Positions 52,701 to 61,272 are shown, counted from the stretch's first letter. The stretch is DNA of 64,000 nt from Streptomyces lydicus (GCF_000717345.1 NZ_JNZA01000014.1:186001-250000), one strand, 5' to 3'. Translations and numbers: made by a program. Notes: generated by a model from the sequence alone, not told the origin.

Positions 52701-53914
52701 ATGCCCGGGTCGATGACGTACCGGATGCCGGGGACGGTCAGCGAGGTCTCGGCGACGTTCGTGGCGAGCACGATGCGCCGGCCCGTGTGGCGCTGGAAGA
52801 CCCGGTGCTGCTCGGCGTGCGACAGACGGGCGTACAGCGGGAGCACTTCGGTGCGCGGCAGCTGCTTCTTGTTGAGCGCGTCCGCGGTGTCCCGGATCTC
52901 CCGCTCGCCGGAGAGAAAGACCAGGATGTCGCCGGGCCCCTCGGCCTGGAGCTCGTCCACCGCGTCGCAGATCGCGGTGATCTGGTCGCGGTCCGCGTCC
53001 TGCCCGCCCTCCTCCAGCAGGGGGCGGTAGCGCACCTCGACCGGGTACGTACGCCCGGAGACCTCGACGATCGGCGCGCCGGGCCGCTCGTCGCCGTCGT
53101 CCGGCGCGGCGGCCGGGGCGTCCCCGACCGTGGCGAAGGAGCCGAAGTGCCGGGCGAACCGCTCCGGGTCGATGGTCGCGGAGGTGATCACGATCTTCAG
53201 GTCCGGGCGCCGGGGCAGCAGCTGCGCCAGGTAGCCGAGGATGAAGTCGATGTTGAGACTGCGCTCGTGCGCCTCGTCGATGATGAGCGTGTCGTACTGG
53301 CGCAGCTCGCGGTCCGTCTGGATCTCGGCGAGCAGGATGCCGTCCGTCATCAGCTTGACGAGGGTGTCCCCGCCGACCTGGTCGGTGAAGCGGACCTTCC
53401 AGCCGACCGCCTCGCCCAGCGGGGTCCTCAGCTCCTCGGCGACCCGCTCGGCGACCGTACGGGCGGCGATCCGGCGCGGCTGGGTGTGCCCGATCAGGCC
53501 GCGCACGCCCCGGCCGAGCTCCAGGCAGATCTTGGGGATCTGCGTGGTCTTCCCGGAACCGGTCTCACCGGCGACGATCACGACCTGGTGGTCGCGGATC
53601 GCGGCGAGGATGTCGTCCTTCTTCTGGCTGACCGGCAGCTCTTCCGGATACGTGATCTCCGGTACCGCGGCGCGCCGCTGCGCCACCCGCAGCTCGGCCT
53701 CGTCGAGGCCCTGCGCGATCTCGGCGAGCACCGCGGCCCGGGCCTCGGGCTTGCGGATCCGGCGGGCGCCGTCGAGCCGCCGGCCCAGCCGCTGCTGATC
53801 GCGCAGCATCAGCTCGGGCAGGCGCTCCAGCAGGGCGGGAAGGGTGGGAGCGGTGGCGCCGGACGCGGCGTGAGCAGTGCCGTCGGGCAGGGCGGAGGCA
53901 GGCTGACTGGACAT
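49796..53914 (-). CDS. hrpA: ATP-dependent DEAH-box RNA helicase HrpA
   Basis: The 1372-residue helicase has Walker A GETGSGKT at 116-123, DEAH at 213-216, SAT in ITSATIDPERF, and the motif VI QRKGRCGR type region (RKGRCGRTSDG). A ratchet domain and an OB-fold follow. The long C-terminal half, with alternating helices, is the HrpA-specific region (E. coli HrpA is about 1300 residues). HrpA acts on RNA, including on collided ribosomes in E. coli. GGGGGA lies 5-6 nt before the ATG at 53914. A complete antisense open frame on the opposite strand is a composition artefact. Confidence 0.95.
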   Translation of the reverse strand: MSSQPASALPDGTAHAASGATAPTLPALLERLPELMLRDQQRLGRRLDGARRIRKPEARAAVLAEIAQGLDEAELRVAQRRAAVPEITYPEELPVSQKKDDILAAIRDHQVVIVAGETGSGKTTQIPKICLELGRGVRGLIGHTQPRRIAARTVAERVAEELRTPLGEAVGWKVRFTDQVGGDTLVKLMTDGILLAEIQTDRELRQYDTLIIDEAHERSLNIDFILGYLAQLLPRRPDLKIVITSATIDPERFARHFGSFATVGDAPAAAPDDGDERPGAPIVEVSGRTYPVEVRYRPLLEEGGQDADRDQITAICDAVDELQAEGPGDILVFLSGEREIRDTADALNKKQLPRTEVLPLYARLSHAEQHRVFQRHTGRRIVLATNVAETSLTVPGIRYVIDPGMARISRYSYRTKVQRLPIEPISQASANQRKGRCGRTSDGICIRLYSEDDFLSRPEFTDAEILRTNLASVILQMTAAGLGEIEKFPFIDPPDRRNIKDGVDLLSELGALDTKQKDPRKRLTPMGRKLSQLPVDPRLARMVLEADRNGCVREVMVIAAALSIQDPRERPSDKQQQADQQHARFRDESSDFLAFLNLWRYIREQQKELSSSAFRRMCRSEFLNYLRIREWQDIYSQLRTVAKSMGIHLNEEDAAPDHVHTSLLSGLLSHIGLKNAGLEGTKEGGGKNEYLGARSAKFAVFPGSALFKKPPRWVMSAELVETSRLWARVNAKIEPEWIEPLAQHLVKRTYSEPHWEQKMAAVMAYERVTLYGVPIVAQRKVNYGRIDPETSRDLFIRNALVEGDWRTHHQFFHDNRKLLGEVEELEHRARRRDILVDDETLFDFYDQRIPAEVVSGAHFDSWWKKQRHEEPELLNFEHSMLINESAEAVTKDDYPDSWRQGKLKFKVTYQFEPGADADGVTVHIPLQVLNQVSSEGFDWQIPGLREQLVTELIRSLPKPIRRNYVPAPNFAARFLDSTVPLQGSLTASLAAGLQRMVGVPVAAADFDTGRIPDHLKITFRVVDERRRKLAEAKDLEALRLQLKPKTRAAISKAFEEAAGRPARDGKGGRTGADDAQPPAGPEQRTGLTSWTIGTLPRTFETRRAGQPLKAYPALVDEGSSVAVRLFDTEAEQLTAMWAGTRRLILLNIPSNPAKFAQDKLSNQQKLALSRNPHGSIAALFEDCVTAAADRLIAARGGPAWDEESFRKLFDAVRADLVDVTLRTIQQAQEVLAAWQACERRLKETTFPSLLPSLADVKEQLAALIKPGFVTAHGAKRLPDLMRYLVAADRRLQQLPTNAERDRTRMAKVKEMQDEFAWLLEQFPPGRPVPAAALDIRWMIEELRVSYFAHALGTAYPVSDKRIVKAVDAAVPR

Positions 53915-54034
53915 ACGTCCCCCAGGATCTCACCTCGGCCGAACGACTGGCGAACCATTTGCCGCGCGGCCGGCCCGCGGATGCCGGGGCGCGCCGCCAG
54001 GGTCCCTGCCCGGGTATGTCCGACATCGGTGTTT

Positions 54035-54046
54035 TAGCGTGTCCGT
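54035..54046 (+). promoter_or_regulatory. Leaderless-type promoter of the membrane protein gene
   Basis: TAGCGT at 54035-54040 is 6 nt before the ATG at 54047, with no ribosome binding site. Confidence 0.5.
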
Positions 54047-55183
54047 ATGTCTGATCATCGCGGCGACCCCGGCCCGCGCGACGACCAGGGCCGGAACGGC
54101 GACCCCGGCCCGCGCGACGACCCCGGCGCCGCCGCCCCGCACGGTGCCCACGGACGGACCGGGACCACCGCGGAGAAGTGGGCGGCCTTCAAGGAGTCAC
54201 CGTTCTTCCCCGCCTGCGTGCTGGTCCTCATCCTCGCCGCGGCGGCCGGCCTGTTCGCCGGCTCGTACACCTACGCCATGGCCAACCCGACCCCGCGGCA
54301 CATCCCCACCGCCGTGGTCGGCTCCCCCCGCGCCCCGCAGGAGAAGGCGTTCGTCCTCGGGATGGAGAAGGCGCTGAACGCCTCGCTCCGGCTGACCGGC
54401 TACGCCACGTACGGCCAGGCCCGGCGGGCCGTCGACGAGCAGGAGGAGTTCGCGATCCTGCGCGACCGCGGCAACCGCGTGGAACTGGACGTCTCCGGAG
54501 CCTCGGGGGCGACGGTGGCCCAGCTGCTGGCCGAGGCCGGTGCGAAGGTCGGCAAGGCGACCGGTGTGGAGGTCATCCTCCGGGACATCAAGCCGCTTCA
54601 GCAGGGCGACCCGCGCGGCCTCGCGCTGTTCTACATCTCGCTGGCCGCCGTGATCATCGGCTTCGTCGGCGCCATCCAGCTCAGCGTGCACGCCCGCGCC
54701 CTCAACCCGGCCGAGCGGATCGTCTTCACCGTGGTCTACGCGCTGCTCGGCGCCTTCGCCATCGCGGCGGTGGTCGACTGGTGGCTGGGCGCGCTGCGGC
54801 TGCCCTTCCTGGAGTCCTGGCTGATCCTCGCGCTGACCATGTTCACCTCCGGCATGGTCTTCACCATGTTCAACACCCTGATGGGGCGCTGGGCGATGCT
54901 CCCCACCTGGGGGCTGATGGTGCTGCTGGGCAACCCGTCCTCGGGCGGCGCGGTCTCCTGGCCGCTGCTGCCGTCCGCACTCGGCCACATCGGCCGCTGG
55001 CTGCCGCCGGGCGCCTCGGTCAACGCCCAGCACACCGCCGTCTACTTCGGCGGCCACCAGCACGCCTTCCCCTTCCTGGTGCTGGCCGGCTGGTCGGCGG
55101 TCTCCTGCGCCGTCTTCTGGGGCTGGCGCCACCGCCACCCCGGCGGCCGCGAGCTCGCGGGGGCCCACGCGGCGGACGGCTGA
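54047..55183 (+). CDS. Membrane protein with DUF3533/ABC-2-like fold
   Basis: The 378-residue protein has a disordered N-terminus with a GDPGPRDD repeat (about residues 6-26), one TM helix (about 58-78), an outer domain of roughly 120 residues (PRHIPTAVVGSPRAPQEKAF...), then five helices (about 195-365). This one-plus-five plan with a large loop is that of ABC-2-like, YhgE/Pip or DUF3533 proteins. No ATPase is adjacent, so transport by itself is uncertain. It is divergent from hrpA (132-bp gap), leaderless, and is followed by the tRNA cluster on the other strand. Confidence 0.8.
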   Translation: MSDHRGDPGPRDDQGRNGDPGPRDDPGAAAPHGAHGRTGTTAEKWAAFKESPFFPACVLVLILAAAAGLFAGSYTYAMANPTPRHIPTAVVGSPRAPQEKAFVLGMEKALNASLRLTGYATYGQARRAVDEQEEFAILRDRGNRVELDVSGASGATVAQLLAEAGAKVGKATGVEVILRDIKPLQQGDPRGLALFYISLAAVIIGFVGAIQLSVHARALNPAERIVFTVVYALLGAFAIAAVVDWWLGALRLPFLESWLILALTMFTSGMVFTMFNTLMGRWAMLPTWGLMVLLGNPSSGGAVSWPLLPSALGHIGRWLPPGASVNAQHTAVYFGGHQHAFPFLVLAGWSAVSCAVFWGWRHRHPGGRELAGAHAADG

Positions 55184-55216
55184 GGCGCGCCGACCGGAGC
55201 CGCGGATCAACAACGA

Positions 55217-55249
55217 AGAAGGCCCCGATTCAGTGAATCGGGGCCTTCT
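55217..55249 (-). terminator. Terminator of the tRNA Glu-Asp-Phe cluster
   Basis: A long perfect inverted repeat (55217-55232 with 55234-55249; effective loop CAGTG) lies 12 nt beyond the tRNA-Phe 3' end. Confidence 0.75.
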
Positions 55250-55260
55250 CCCAATGGGTG

Positions 55261-55334
55261 TGGCTGGGGCCGGGGTCGAACCGGCGACCTATCGCTTTTC
55301 AGGCGATCGCTCGTACCAACTGAGCTACCCAGCC
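55261..55334 (-). tRNA. tRNA-Phe (GAA)
   Basis: A canonical 74-nt cloverleaf with GGCTGGG acceptor, anticodon loop CTGAAAA (GAA), TTCGACC T-loop and discriminator A. CCA is not encoded. It is last in the minus-strand order Glu, Asp, Phe. Confidence 0.95.
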
Positions 55335-55338
55335 GCAG

Positions 55339-55413
55339 CGGTCCTGACGGGATTTGAACCCGCGGCCTCCACCTTGACAGGGTGGCGAGCACTCCAAACT
55401 GCTCCACAGGACC
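55339..55413 (-). tRNA. tRNA-Asp (GTC), copy 2
   Basis: Identical to the copy at 49631-49705. It lies 4 nt from tRNA-Phe and 48 nt from tRNA-Glu, so the three are likely processed from one transcript. Confidence 0.95.
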
Positions 55414-55461
55414 TTGCATTGCGCGAAAGCGGCCTGAGCCAGTCTCGCACACGGTGATGCG

Positions 55462-55534
55462 TGCCCCCAACGGGATTCGAACCCGTGCTACCGCCTTGAA
55501 AGGGCGGCGTCCTGGGCCACTAGACGATGAGGGC
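55462..55534 (-). tRNA. tRNA-Glu (TTC)
   Basis: A canonical 73-nt cloverleaf with GCCCTCA acceptor (one G-T pair), anticodon loop CTTTCAA (TTC), TTCGAAT T-loop and discriminator A. CCA is not encoded. Confidence 0.95.
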
Positions 55535-55616
55535 TGGTGGCCACCTTGGCGTCGTTACCGGCGCCGTCGGGGACGTGAGAAGCATATGGGATGGGAGGAC
55601 CGTTCGCCAAAACGGT

Positions 55617-57290
55617 TTACCCGGGGCTGCCGGAAGGGCTCCTGGCAGGCGGCGAAACCGCGCCGGACGAGGGGCCGGAGGGCGGCGCGGACGGGTGACG
55701 CGGACGGGACGGCGCCGGCGTGGCGCCGGGCTGGTTCTCGCGGGGGAGGTGGCGGCTGACCTCCGCCCGGGAGAGCCCCAGCCCGCCGAGGGTGATCTCG
55801 TCCCACGCCTGCAGCCGCTTGGTCGCGCGGTCCAGATAGAGCACCGAAGCCTGGACCGGCGCGGGCTTCTTGTTCTGCACCGCGCGCAGCCCGCCGCCGC
55901 CGGTCGAGCCCTCGACCATCAGCCGGGTGCCCCGGGGCAGCGTGGTGTTCTCCCGGTGGTGGATGTGGCCGGCCAGGGCCAGCGGGACCAGGCCGTCCGT
56001 CTCGGTCACGGCGGTCGGGTTGTGGGCCAGCGCGATGTCGACCGGGGTCCCGGCCAGCCGCTCGGTGCGCAGCACGTCGGCGAGGTGCCCGCCGGCGGTG
56101 CGCTCGGCCGGGTCGCCGGCCGCCACGACCGAGCGGTCCGGGGTGAACTGCGGATCGCCGATGCCCGCGATGCGTACGCCGGCGACCCGGGTGACCCTGC
56201 CGTTGTCGAGGACGGTGACGTTCCTGCGGCCGGTCAGGTATTTCTGCGTGGTGCGCGAGTCGTGGTTGCCGCGCACCCAGACGTAGGGGGCGCCCAGGGT
56301 GGAGGCCGGGTCCAGGAAGTGGTTCTCGGCGGCCGAGCCGTGGTCCATGGTGTCGCCGGTGTCGATGATCACGTTGATCCGGTACTGCTTCACCAGCGAG
56401 GCGATGATCCGCCAGCTGCCGGGGTTGAGGTGGATGTCGGAGACGTGCAGGACGCGCAGGGTGGTGGGGTCGGGCTGGTACGCGGGCAGCGTCGACGTGG
56501 CGTCGTAGAGCTTGGTGACGTTGGTGACCAGGCGCGCCAACTCCTTCTGGTAGACGTTGAATTCGCTGACGATGCTGCGGGCGTTGCCGACCACGGACGG
56601 GGCCGAGGAGAGCAGGCCGGAGAACTTCGGCTCCAGGACCGACTTCGGGTTCCAGGTGGCGTACGCGGCGGTCGCGGAGGCGCCGAGCAGGGTGAGCGCC
56701 AGGCCGCCGGCGGCCAGCGCGCGGCGCGGGCGGCGGTAGACGGCCAGGCCCAGCGCGGTGGCGCCGGACGCCACCGCGACGCAGGACTGCAGCGCCAGGC
56801 CCAGCGCGCCCCGGGTGACGTCATGGGTGACCTCGTCCTGCAGCCCGGCGAACCGCTCGGGGTGGTCGACCAGGGCCTGGGAGCGGACCGGATCGAGCCG
56901 GTCGACGTCCACGTCGAGCCGTACGGGCGCGTCATGGCTGCGCAGTTCCAGGTCGCCGAGCGGCGAGACGTTGATCCTGGTGCCGCCGGTCAGTGAGGGG
57001 CGCAGCGTCATGCTGGTGTCCATCGGGCCGACGGGGGCGCGGAAGGTGCCGAGGAGCAGCAGGCCCAGCCAGGCGCCGAGGAGGGTGACGGCCGTCAGGC
57101 CGAGCGCCCGGACCCAGGGGTGCGGCGGTTCGACGAGGACGGCGGTCGGGGGCGTACGGCGGGCGCGGTAGCCGCGGCGGACGGCCGCGGGCAGCGCGCG
57201 TACGCCGTCGAGGCGGGTACGGAGCAGCTGGCGCAGGGGGCTTCGCGGTATGTCGGGCTGTGGTGTCCGGGAGCGCTCGACGCGGGCCAT
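55617..57290 (-). CDS. Membrane-anchored metallophosphoesterase
   Basis: The 557-residue protein has an N-terminal hydrophobic helix (about residues 62-85) and a second set near 160-205. The calcineurin-like phosphoesterase domain (about 285-500) has VLHVSDIHLNPG, DTGDTMDHG, VRGNHDSR and LAGHIHHREN, so all five metal-binding motifs are intact. The domain should lie outside the membrane. Substrates of this group (phospholipid, nucleotide or cell-wall phosphate) are unknown. The Pro/Ser-rich tail is disordered. The ATG at 57290 is followed by a basic N-terminus. Confidence 0.88.
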   Translation of the reverse strand: MARVERSRTPQPDIPRSPLRQLLRTRLDGVRALPAAVRRGYRARRTPPTAVLVEPPHPWVRALGLTAVTLLGAWLGLLLLGTFRAPVGPMDTSMTLRPSLTGGTRINVSPLGDLELRSHDAPVRLDVDVDRLDPVRSQALVDHPERFAGLQDEVTHDVTRGALGLALQSCVAVASGATALGLAVYRRPRRALAAGGLALTLLGASATAAYATWNPKSVLEPKFSGLLSSAPSVVGNARSIVSEFNVYQKELARLVTNVTKLYDATSTLPAYQPDPTTLRVLHVSDIHLNPGSWRIIASLVKQYRINVIIDTGDTMDHGSAAENHFLDPASTLGAPYVWVRGNHDSRTTQKYLTGRRNVTVLDNGRVTRVAGVRIAGIGDPQFTPDRSVVAAGDPAERTAGGHLADVLRTERLAGTPVDIALAHNPTAVTETDGLVPLALAGHIHHRENTTLPRGTRLMVEGSTGGGGLRAVQNKKPAPVQASVLYLDRATKRLQAWDEITLGGLGLSRAEVSRHLPRENQPGATPAPSRPRHPSAPPSGPSSGAVSPPARSPSGSPG

Positions 57291-57410
57291 TGGTCGCGTA
57301 TGCCCGGGCGGGGCGGTCGTTACGCCGGGGGCAACGGATCCGGTTGCGCTGCGGGGCGGCGGCCGGTCCGCGACCATCGGATCCGGGACCCGGTAGCGGA
57401 GAATGGTGGT

Positions 57411-57761
57411 GTGCTGGAAATGACGCGCGAGGAGTTCGAGGAACTGGTCGCCGAGGCGCTGGACCGGATCCCACCGGAGCTGACCCGGCTGATGGACAAC
57501 GTGGCGGTCTTCGTCGAGGACGAGCCCCCGGCCGCCGACCCCGAGCTGCTCGGGCTGTACGAGGGCACCCCGCTGACCGACCGCGGCGAGTGGTACGCGG
57601 GCGCACTGCCGGACCGGATCACCGTCTACCGGGGGCCGACGTTGCGGATGTGCGCCACGCGCGAGGACGTGGTCGCGGAGACCGAGGTGACGGTCGTTCA
57701 CGAGATCGCGCACCACTTCGGCATCGACGACGAGCGGCTGCACGCGCTGGGCTACGGGTAG
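57411..57761 (+). CDS. Metallopeptidase family protein (minizincin, MMP-like)
   Basis: The 116-residue protein has the zincin helix VVHEIAHHFGIDDERL (residues about 95-110), with HExxHH and a downstream Asp as third ligand in the minimal zincin family formerly DUF1025. The upstream part has LDRIPPELTRLMDNVAVFVEDEP. Members are small cytoplasmic putative peptidases with unknown substrates. GGAG lies 9 nt before the GTG at 57411; an ATG at 57420 is also possible. It is divergent from the phosphoesterase gene. Confidence 0.88.
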   Translation: MLEMTREEFEELVAEALDRIPPELTRLMDNVAVFVEDEPPAADPELLGLYEGTPLTDRGEWYAGALPDRITVYRGPTLRMCATREDVVAETEVTVVHEIAHHFGIDDERLHALGYG

Positions 57762-57925
57762 GGCGCGCCGCGCGGCCGGTGGGCGAGGGCGCGGGGTTTT
57801 CGCGCGGGGCCGCGGGCCCGGCGTACGCGATCGGCCCGGCGGGGCGCGTGTCCTCAAGCGGTGGACGGGAGTTGGGCAAGGCGTCCGTGCCGCTGTCCCT
57901 GCGCTCCGGATCCGGAGGTCCCGCC

Positions 57926-58585
57926 GTGCGCCCGCGCCCCTGTCGTCACTCGTCCCCGATGCCACCCCCTGCCCCGGTGTCCGCTGCCCCGCCGCAGCCG
58001 CCGCCAGGGGCGGTGCGCTCCCGGGTCCTGACCGTCGCCGTCACCGTCTCCGCGCTGGCCGCGTCCCTGGCCGGCTGCATGAGCGTCAGCGATGCGCCGC
58101 AGCCGAAGCGGCCCGGCAGTGCCGCACAGCACGACGGGAAGGGTGCGGCGCCCGGCCCCGGCGGGGTGACCGTGGACGGCCGCGGCGTCGGTCCGCACCG
58201 GCTGGGGCGCAACGGCGGGGCGCACCCGGCCGGCGGGAAGGGGAAGAAGGACGCGCCGTCCGCCGGGACCTCGGCCACGCCGTCCGAGCCCGGTACGCCC
58301 ACCCGCCCGGTGCAGCCGTCCGGCCCGGAGCCCGGCGCGGGCGGCCACGGCGGCTCCGGCGGCGGGCCCGGCACCGCGAAGCCCTCGCCGTCGCACCCCG
58401 ACCGGCCGACCCCGCCGCCCCCCTCGCCCGCGCCCAGCACCCCGCCCGAACCGCCGACCCCGCCGCCGAGCACGCCCGCGCCGCCGCCGAGCGCCCATGC
58501 CTCCGGGCCGTCGTCGGTCTCGCCGATGGCGTCGCTGATGGAGCCGGGGGAGCCCGGGTACCCCGGCGAGGAGAACGGGGCCTGA
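57926..58585 (+). CDS. Proline-rich lipoprotein
   Basis: The 219-residue protein starts with a basic stretch, a hydrophobic h-region (VLTVAVTVSALAASLAGC) and the lipobox LAGC, after which lipid-modified Cys would be the mature N-terminus. The rest is Gly/Pro/Ser/Thr-rich, with an obvious PPPSPAPSTPPEPPTPPPS stretch that would span the cell wall, and a short ordered end. No enzymatic domain is visible. GGAGG lies 8 nt before the GTG at 57926; a later ATG at 57959 still leaves the signal peptide. Confidence 0.75.
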   Translation: MRPRPCRHSSPMPPPAPVSAAPPQPPPGAVRSRVLTVAVTVSALAASLAGCMSVSDAPQPKRPGSAAQHDGKGAAPGPGGVTVDGRGVGPHRLGRNGGAHPAGGKGKKDAPSAGTSATPSEPGTPTRPVQPSGPEPGAGGHGGSGGGPGTAKPSPSHPDRPTPPPPSPAPSTPPEPPTPPPSTPAPPPSAHASGPSSVSPMASLMEPGEPGYPGEENGA

Positions 58586-58638
58586 AGGGCGCGTACGCTC
58601 GTCGGGGAGGGGTGGGAACGCGGTGGCCGGGAGGTCAT

Positions 58639-58668
58639 TTGCCATCCGGGGGGCCGAGTGCGTATGGT
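58639..58668 (+). promoter_or_regulatory. Promoter of the DEAD-box helicase gene, long leader
   Basis: TTGCCA (58639-58644), 18 bp, TATGGT (58663-58668). Transcription from about 58675 would leave a leader of roughly 150 nt with two small hairpins (CGCGCC/GGCGCG near 58713-58728 and GACCGC/GCGGTC at 58747-58764). Confidence 0.5.
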
Positions 58669-58823
58669 GGTAGATCGTTTGATCCCATTTGCCCGGCGCC
58701 AGAAAAGAAGCGCGCCGCGTGGCGCGTTCTCTCCCTTGCCGTGGCTGACCGCATTGAGGCGGTCGTTGTGAAACACACGGAGTTTGGGCGCGTGCCGAGA
58801 CTCCGGAAGGTTTCGCATTTCGC

Positions 58824-61028
58824 ATGTCCATTTCCACTGAGCAGTCCGTCATGCCCGCATTCGACGAGCAGGACGAGCAGACGGCCGCCGAGGTGACCTC
58901 GGCCGCAGCCGCGGTCGAGTCCGACGCCGACGCCGACACCGACGCCACGACGGACACCGTCACCTTCGCCGACCTCGGACTGCCCGAGGGCGTCGTCCGC
59001 AAGCTGGCGCAGAACGGCGTCACCACCCCCTTCCCGATCCAGGCCGCGACCATCCCGGACGCGCTGGCCGGCAAGGACATCCTCGGCCGCGGCCGCACCG
59101 GCTCCGGCAAGACCCTCTCCTTCGGTCTGCCGACCCTGGCCCGCCTCGCCGGCGGCCACACCGCCAAGAAGAAGCCGCGCGCGGTCATCCTCACCCCGAC
59201 CCGTGAGCTCGCGATGCAGGTCGCGGACGCCCTCCAGCCCTACGGCGACGTCCTCGGCCTCAAGATGAAGGTCGTCTGCGGCGGTACGTCCATGGGCAAC
59301 CAGATCTACGCCCTGGAGCGCGGCGTCGACGTCCTCGTCGCCACCCCGGGCCGGCTGCGCGACATCATCAACCGTGGCGCCTGCTCCCTGGAGGACGTCC
59401 AGGTCGCGGTCCTCGACGAGGCCGACCAGATGTCCGACCTGGGCTTCCTGCCCGAGGTCACCGAGCTGCTCGACCAGGTGCCCGCGGGCGGTCAGCGGAT
59501 GCTGTTCTCCGCCACGATGGAGAACGAGATCGGCACCCTGGTCAAGCGCTACCTGACCAACCCGGTCAGCCACGAGGTCGACAGCGCCCAGGGCAACGTC
59601 ACCACCATGACCCACCACGTGCTGGTCGTGAAGCCGAAGGACAAGGCGCCGGTTACCGCCGCCATCGCCGCCCGCAAGGGCCGCACGATCATCTTCGTCC
59701 GCACCCAGCTGGGCGCGGACCGCATCGCCGAGCAGCTGGTCGAGTCCGGCGTGAAGGCCGACGCGCTGCACGGCGGCATGACCCAGGGCGCCCGCACCCG
59801 CGTCCTCGCCGACTTCAAGGACGGCTACGTCAACGCGCTGGTCGCCACCGACGTCGCCGCCCGCGGTATCCACGTCGACGGCATCGACCTGGTCCTGAAC
59901 GTCGACCCGGCCGGTGACCACAAGGACTACCTGCACCGTTCCGGCCGTACCGCCCGCGCCGGCCAGTCCGGCACCGTCGTCTCGCTCTCGCTGCCGCACC
60001 AGCGCCGCCAGATCTTCCGCCTGATGGAGGACGCCGGCGTGGACGCCTCGCGGCACATCGTCGGCGGCTCCGGCGCGTTCGATGAGGACGTGGCCCGGAT
60101 CACCGGCGCCCGTTCGCTCACCGAGGTCCAGGCCGACGGCGCCAACAACGCCGCCAAGCAGGCCGAGCGCGAGGTGGCCGAGCTCACCCGTGAGCTGGAG
60201 CGGCTGCAGCGCCGCGCCACCGAGCTGCGCGAGGAGGCCGACCGGCTGACCGCCCGCGCCGCCCGCGAGCGCGGCGAGGACCCGGACGAGGCGATCGCCG
60301 CCGCGGCCGAGGCCACCGAGGCGGAGACCGCCGCGGAAGCCTCGGTGCCGGCGCAGGCCGCCGCCTCCGACGACCGCCGTGACGACCGGGGCAACTTCGA
60401 GCGCCGGGACCGCCGCGACGACCGCGACGACCGCGGTGACCGTGGCGACCGCGGTGGCTTCAATCGTGACCGTGGCGACCGTGGTGGCTTCAACCGTGAC
60501 CGCCGTGATGACCGGGGTGGCTTCAACCGCGACCGTCGGGACGACCGCGGTGACCGTGGCGACCGCGGTGGCTTCAACCGTGACCGCCGTGACGACCGTG
60601 GCGGTTTCAACCGCGACCGTCGTGACGACCGTGGCGGCTTCAGCCGTGACCGTCGTGACGACCGTGGTGCCGGTGGCGGTTTCAACCGTGACCGCCGGGA
60701 CGACCGTGGTGCCGGTGGTGGCTTCAACCGTGACCGTCGTGACGACCGCGGTGCCGGTGGTGGCTTCAACCGCGACCGCGGTGACCGCCCCAGCCGTCCG
60801 TTCAACCGTGACGACCGCGGTGGCCGTCCGGCCTCCGGTGGCTACCGCTCCGGTGGCGGCGACCGTCCGTTCAACCGTGACGACCGCTCCGGTGGCCGTC
60901 CGGCCTCCGGTGGTCACCGCTCCGGTGGCGGCGACCGCCCGTACGGCCGCCGCGACGACCACCGTGGCGCTCCGGCCGGCTCCTACGGCCGCCGCGACGA
61001 CAAGCCCCGCTGGAAGCGCAACGGCTGA
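58824..61028 (+). CDS. DEAD-box RNA helicase with RGG-like tail
   Basis: The 734-residue helicase has an acidic N-terminus, a Q motif (TPFPIQ, 68-73), Walker A RTGSGKT (91-97), PTRELA, DEAD (198-201), SAT, and motif VI HRSGRTARAG. A coiled-coil Glu/Arg region (about 450-500) is followed by about 215 residues of RDDRGGFNRD-type repeats rich in Arg, Gly, Asp and Asn, ending RWKRNG. The core unwinds RNA duplexes; the tail should bind RNA and may drive condensates. The long leader suggests cold or autogenous control. The start is the ATG at 58824. Confidence 0.95.
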   Translation: MSISTEQSVMPAFDEQDEQTAAEVTSAAAAVESDADADTDATTDTVTFADLGLPEGVVRKLAQNGVTTPFPIQAATIPDALAGKDILGRGRTGSGKTLSFGLPTLARLAGGHTAKKKPRAVILTPTRELAMQVADALQPYGDVLGLKMKVVCGGTSMGNQIYALERGVDVLVATPGRLRDIINRGACSLEDVQVAVLDEADQMSDLGFLPEVTELLDQVPAGGQRMLFSATMENEIGTLVKRYLTNPVSHEVDSAQGNVTTMTHHVLVVKPKDKAPVTAAIAARKGRTIIFVRTQLGADRIAEQLVESGVKADALHGGMTQGARTRVLADFKDGYVNALVATDVAARGIHVDGIDLVLNVDPAGDHKDYLHRSGRTARAGQSGTVVSLSLPHQRRQIFRLMEDAGVDASRHIVGGSGAFDEDVARITGARSLTEVQADGANNAAKQAEREVAELTRELERLQRRATELREEADRLTARAARERGEDPDEAIAAAAEATEAETAAEASVPAQAAASDDRRDDRGNFERRDRRDDRDDRGDRGDRGGFNRDRGDRGGFNRDRRDDRGGFNRDRRDDRGDRGDRGGFNRDRRDDRGGFNRDRRDDRGGFSRDRRDDRGAGGGFNRDRRDDRGAGGGFNRDRRDDRGAGGGFNRDRGDRPSRPFNRDDRGGRPASGGYRSGGGDRPFNRDDRSGGRPASGGHRSGGGDRPYGRRDDHRGAPAGSYGRRDDKPRWKRNG
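60380..60960 (+). repeat. Degenerate tandem repeat encoding the helicase tail
   Basis: About 12-15 units of a 30-bp or shorter unit encode RDDRGGFNRD, RGDRGGFNRD and RGAGGGFNRD variants, then GGRPASGG repeats. Strong DNA identity between units makes slippage or recombination likely. Confidence 0.85.
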
Positions 61029-61090
61029 CCGCCGGCACCGTCCGCGGCAGCCACAAGCTGATCCGCAGCCCTGATCCGAAGGGCTGACTC

Positions 61091-61127
61091 CAGGGCCCGT
61101 ACGCACGCAAGTGCCGTACGGGCCCTG
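61091..61127 (+). terminator. Terminator after the DEAD-box gene
   Basis: A 13-bp perfect stem (61091-61103 with 61115-61127) and an 11-nt loop. Confidence 0.75.
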
Positions 61128-61272
61128 TGCGTTGGGGGCGGCGGCAGCCGGAGTGGCAGGGGCGCGCAACCCCGCCGCAACGCCTGCCGGCGGCCGTGCG
61201 CGACCCTTCCGACCGGCCCGATCCCTAATGCCTTCGGGCTGCGGCCGATCCTCCGGCTATGCTGCTCGGTGC

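Noticed and set aside
49706..54037. A 1443-codon open frame on the plus strand
   Set aside because: It runs antisense through the whole hrpA gene, whose minus-strand frame has clear helicase motifs.
59927..60805. A minus-strand frame with a repeated RSRLKPP pattern
   Set aside because: It is the antisense reading of the helicase tail repeats.
60380..60960. Regularly repeated DNA that might look like a CRISPR array
   Set aside because: The repeats are in frame and encode the RGG-like tail of the DEAD-box helicase; there are no unique spacers of constant length.
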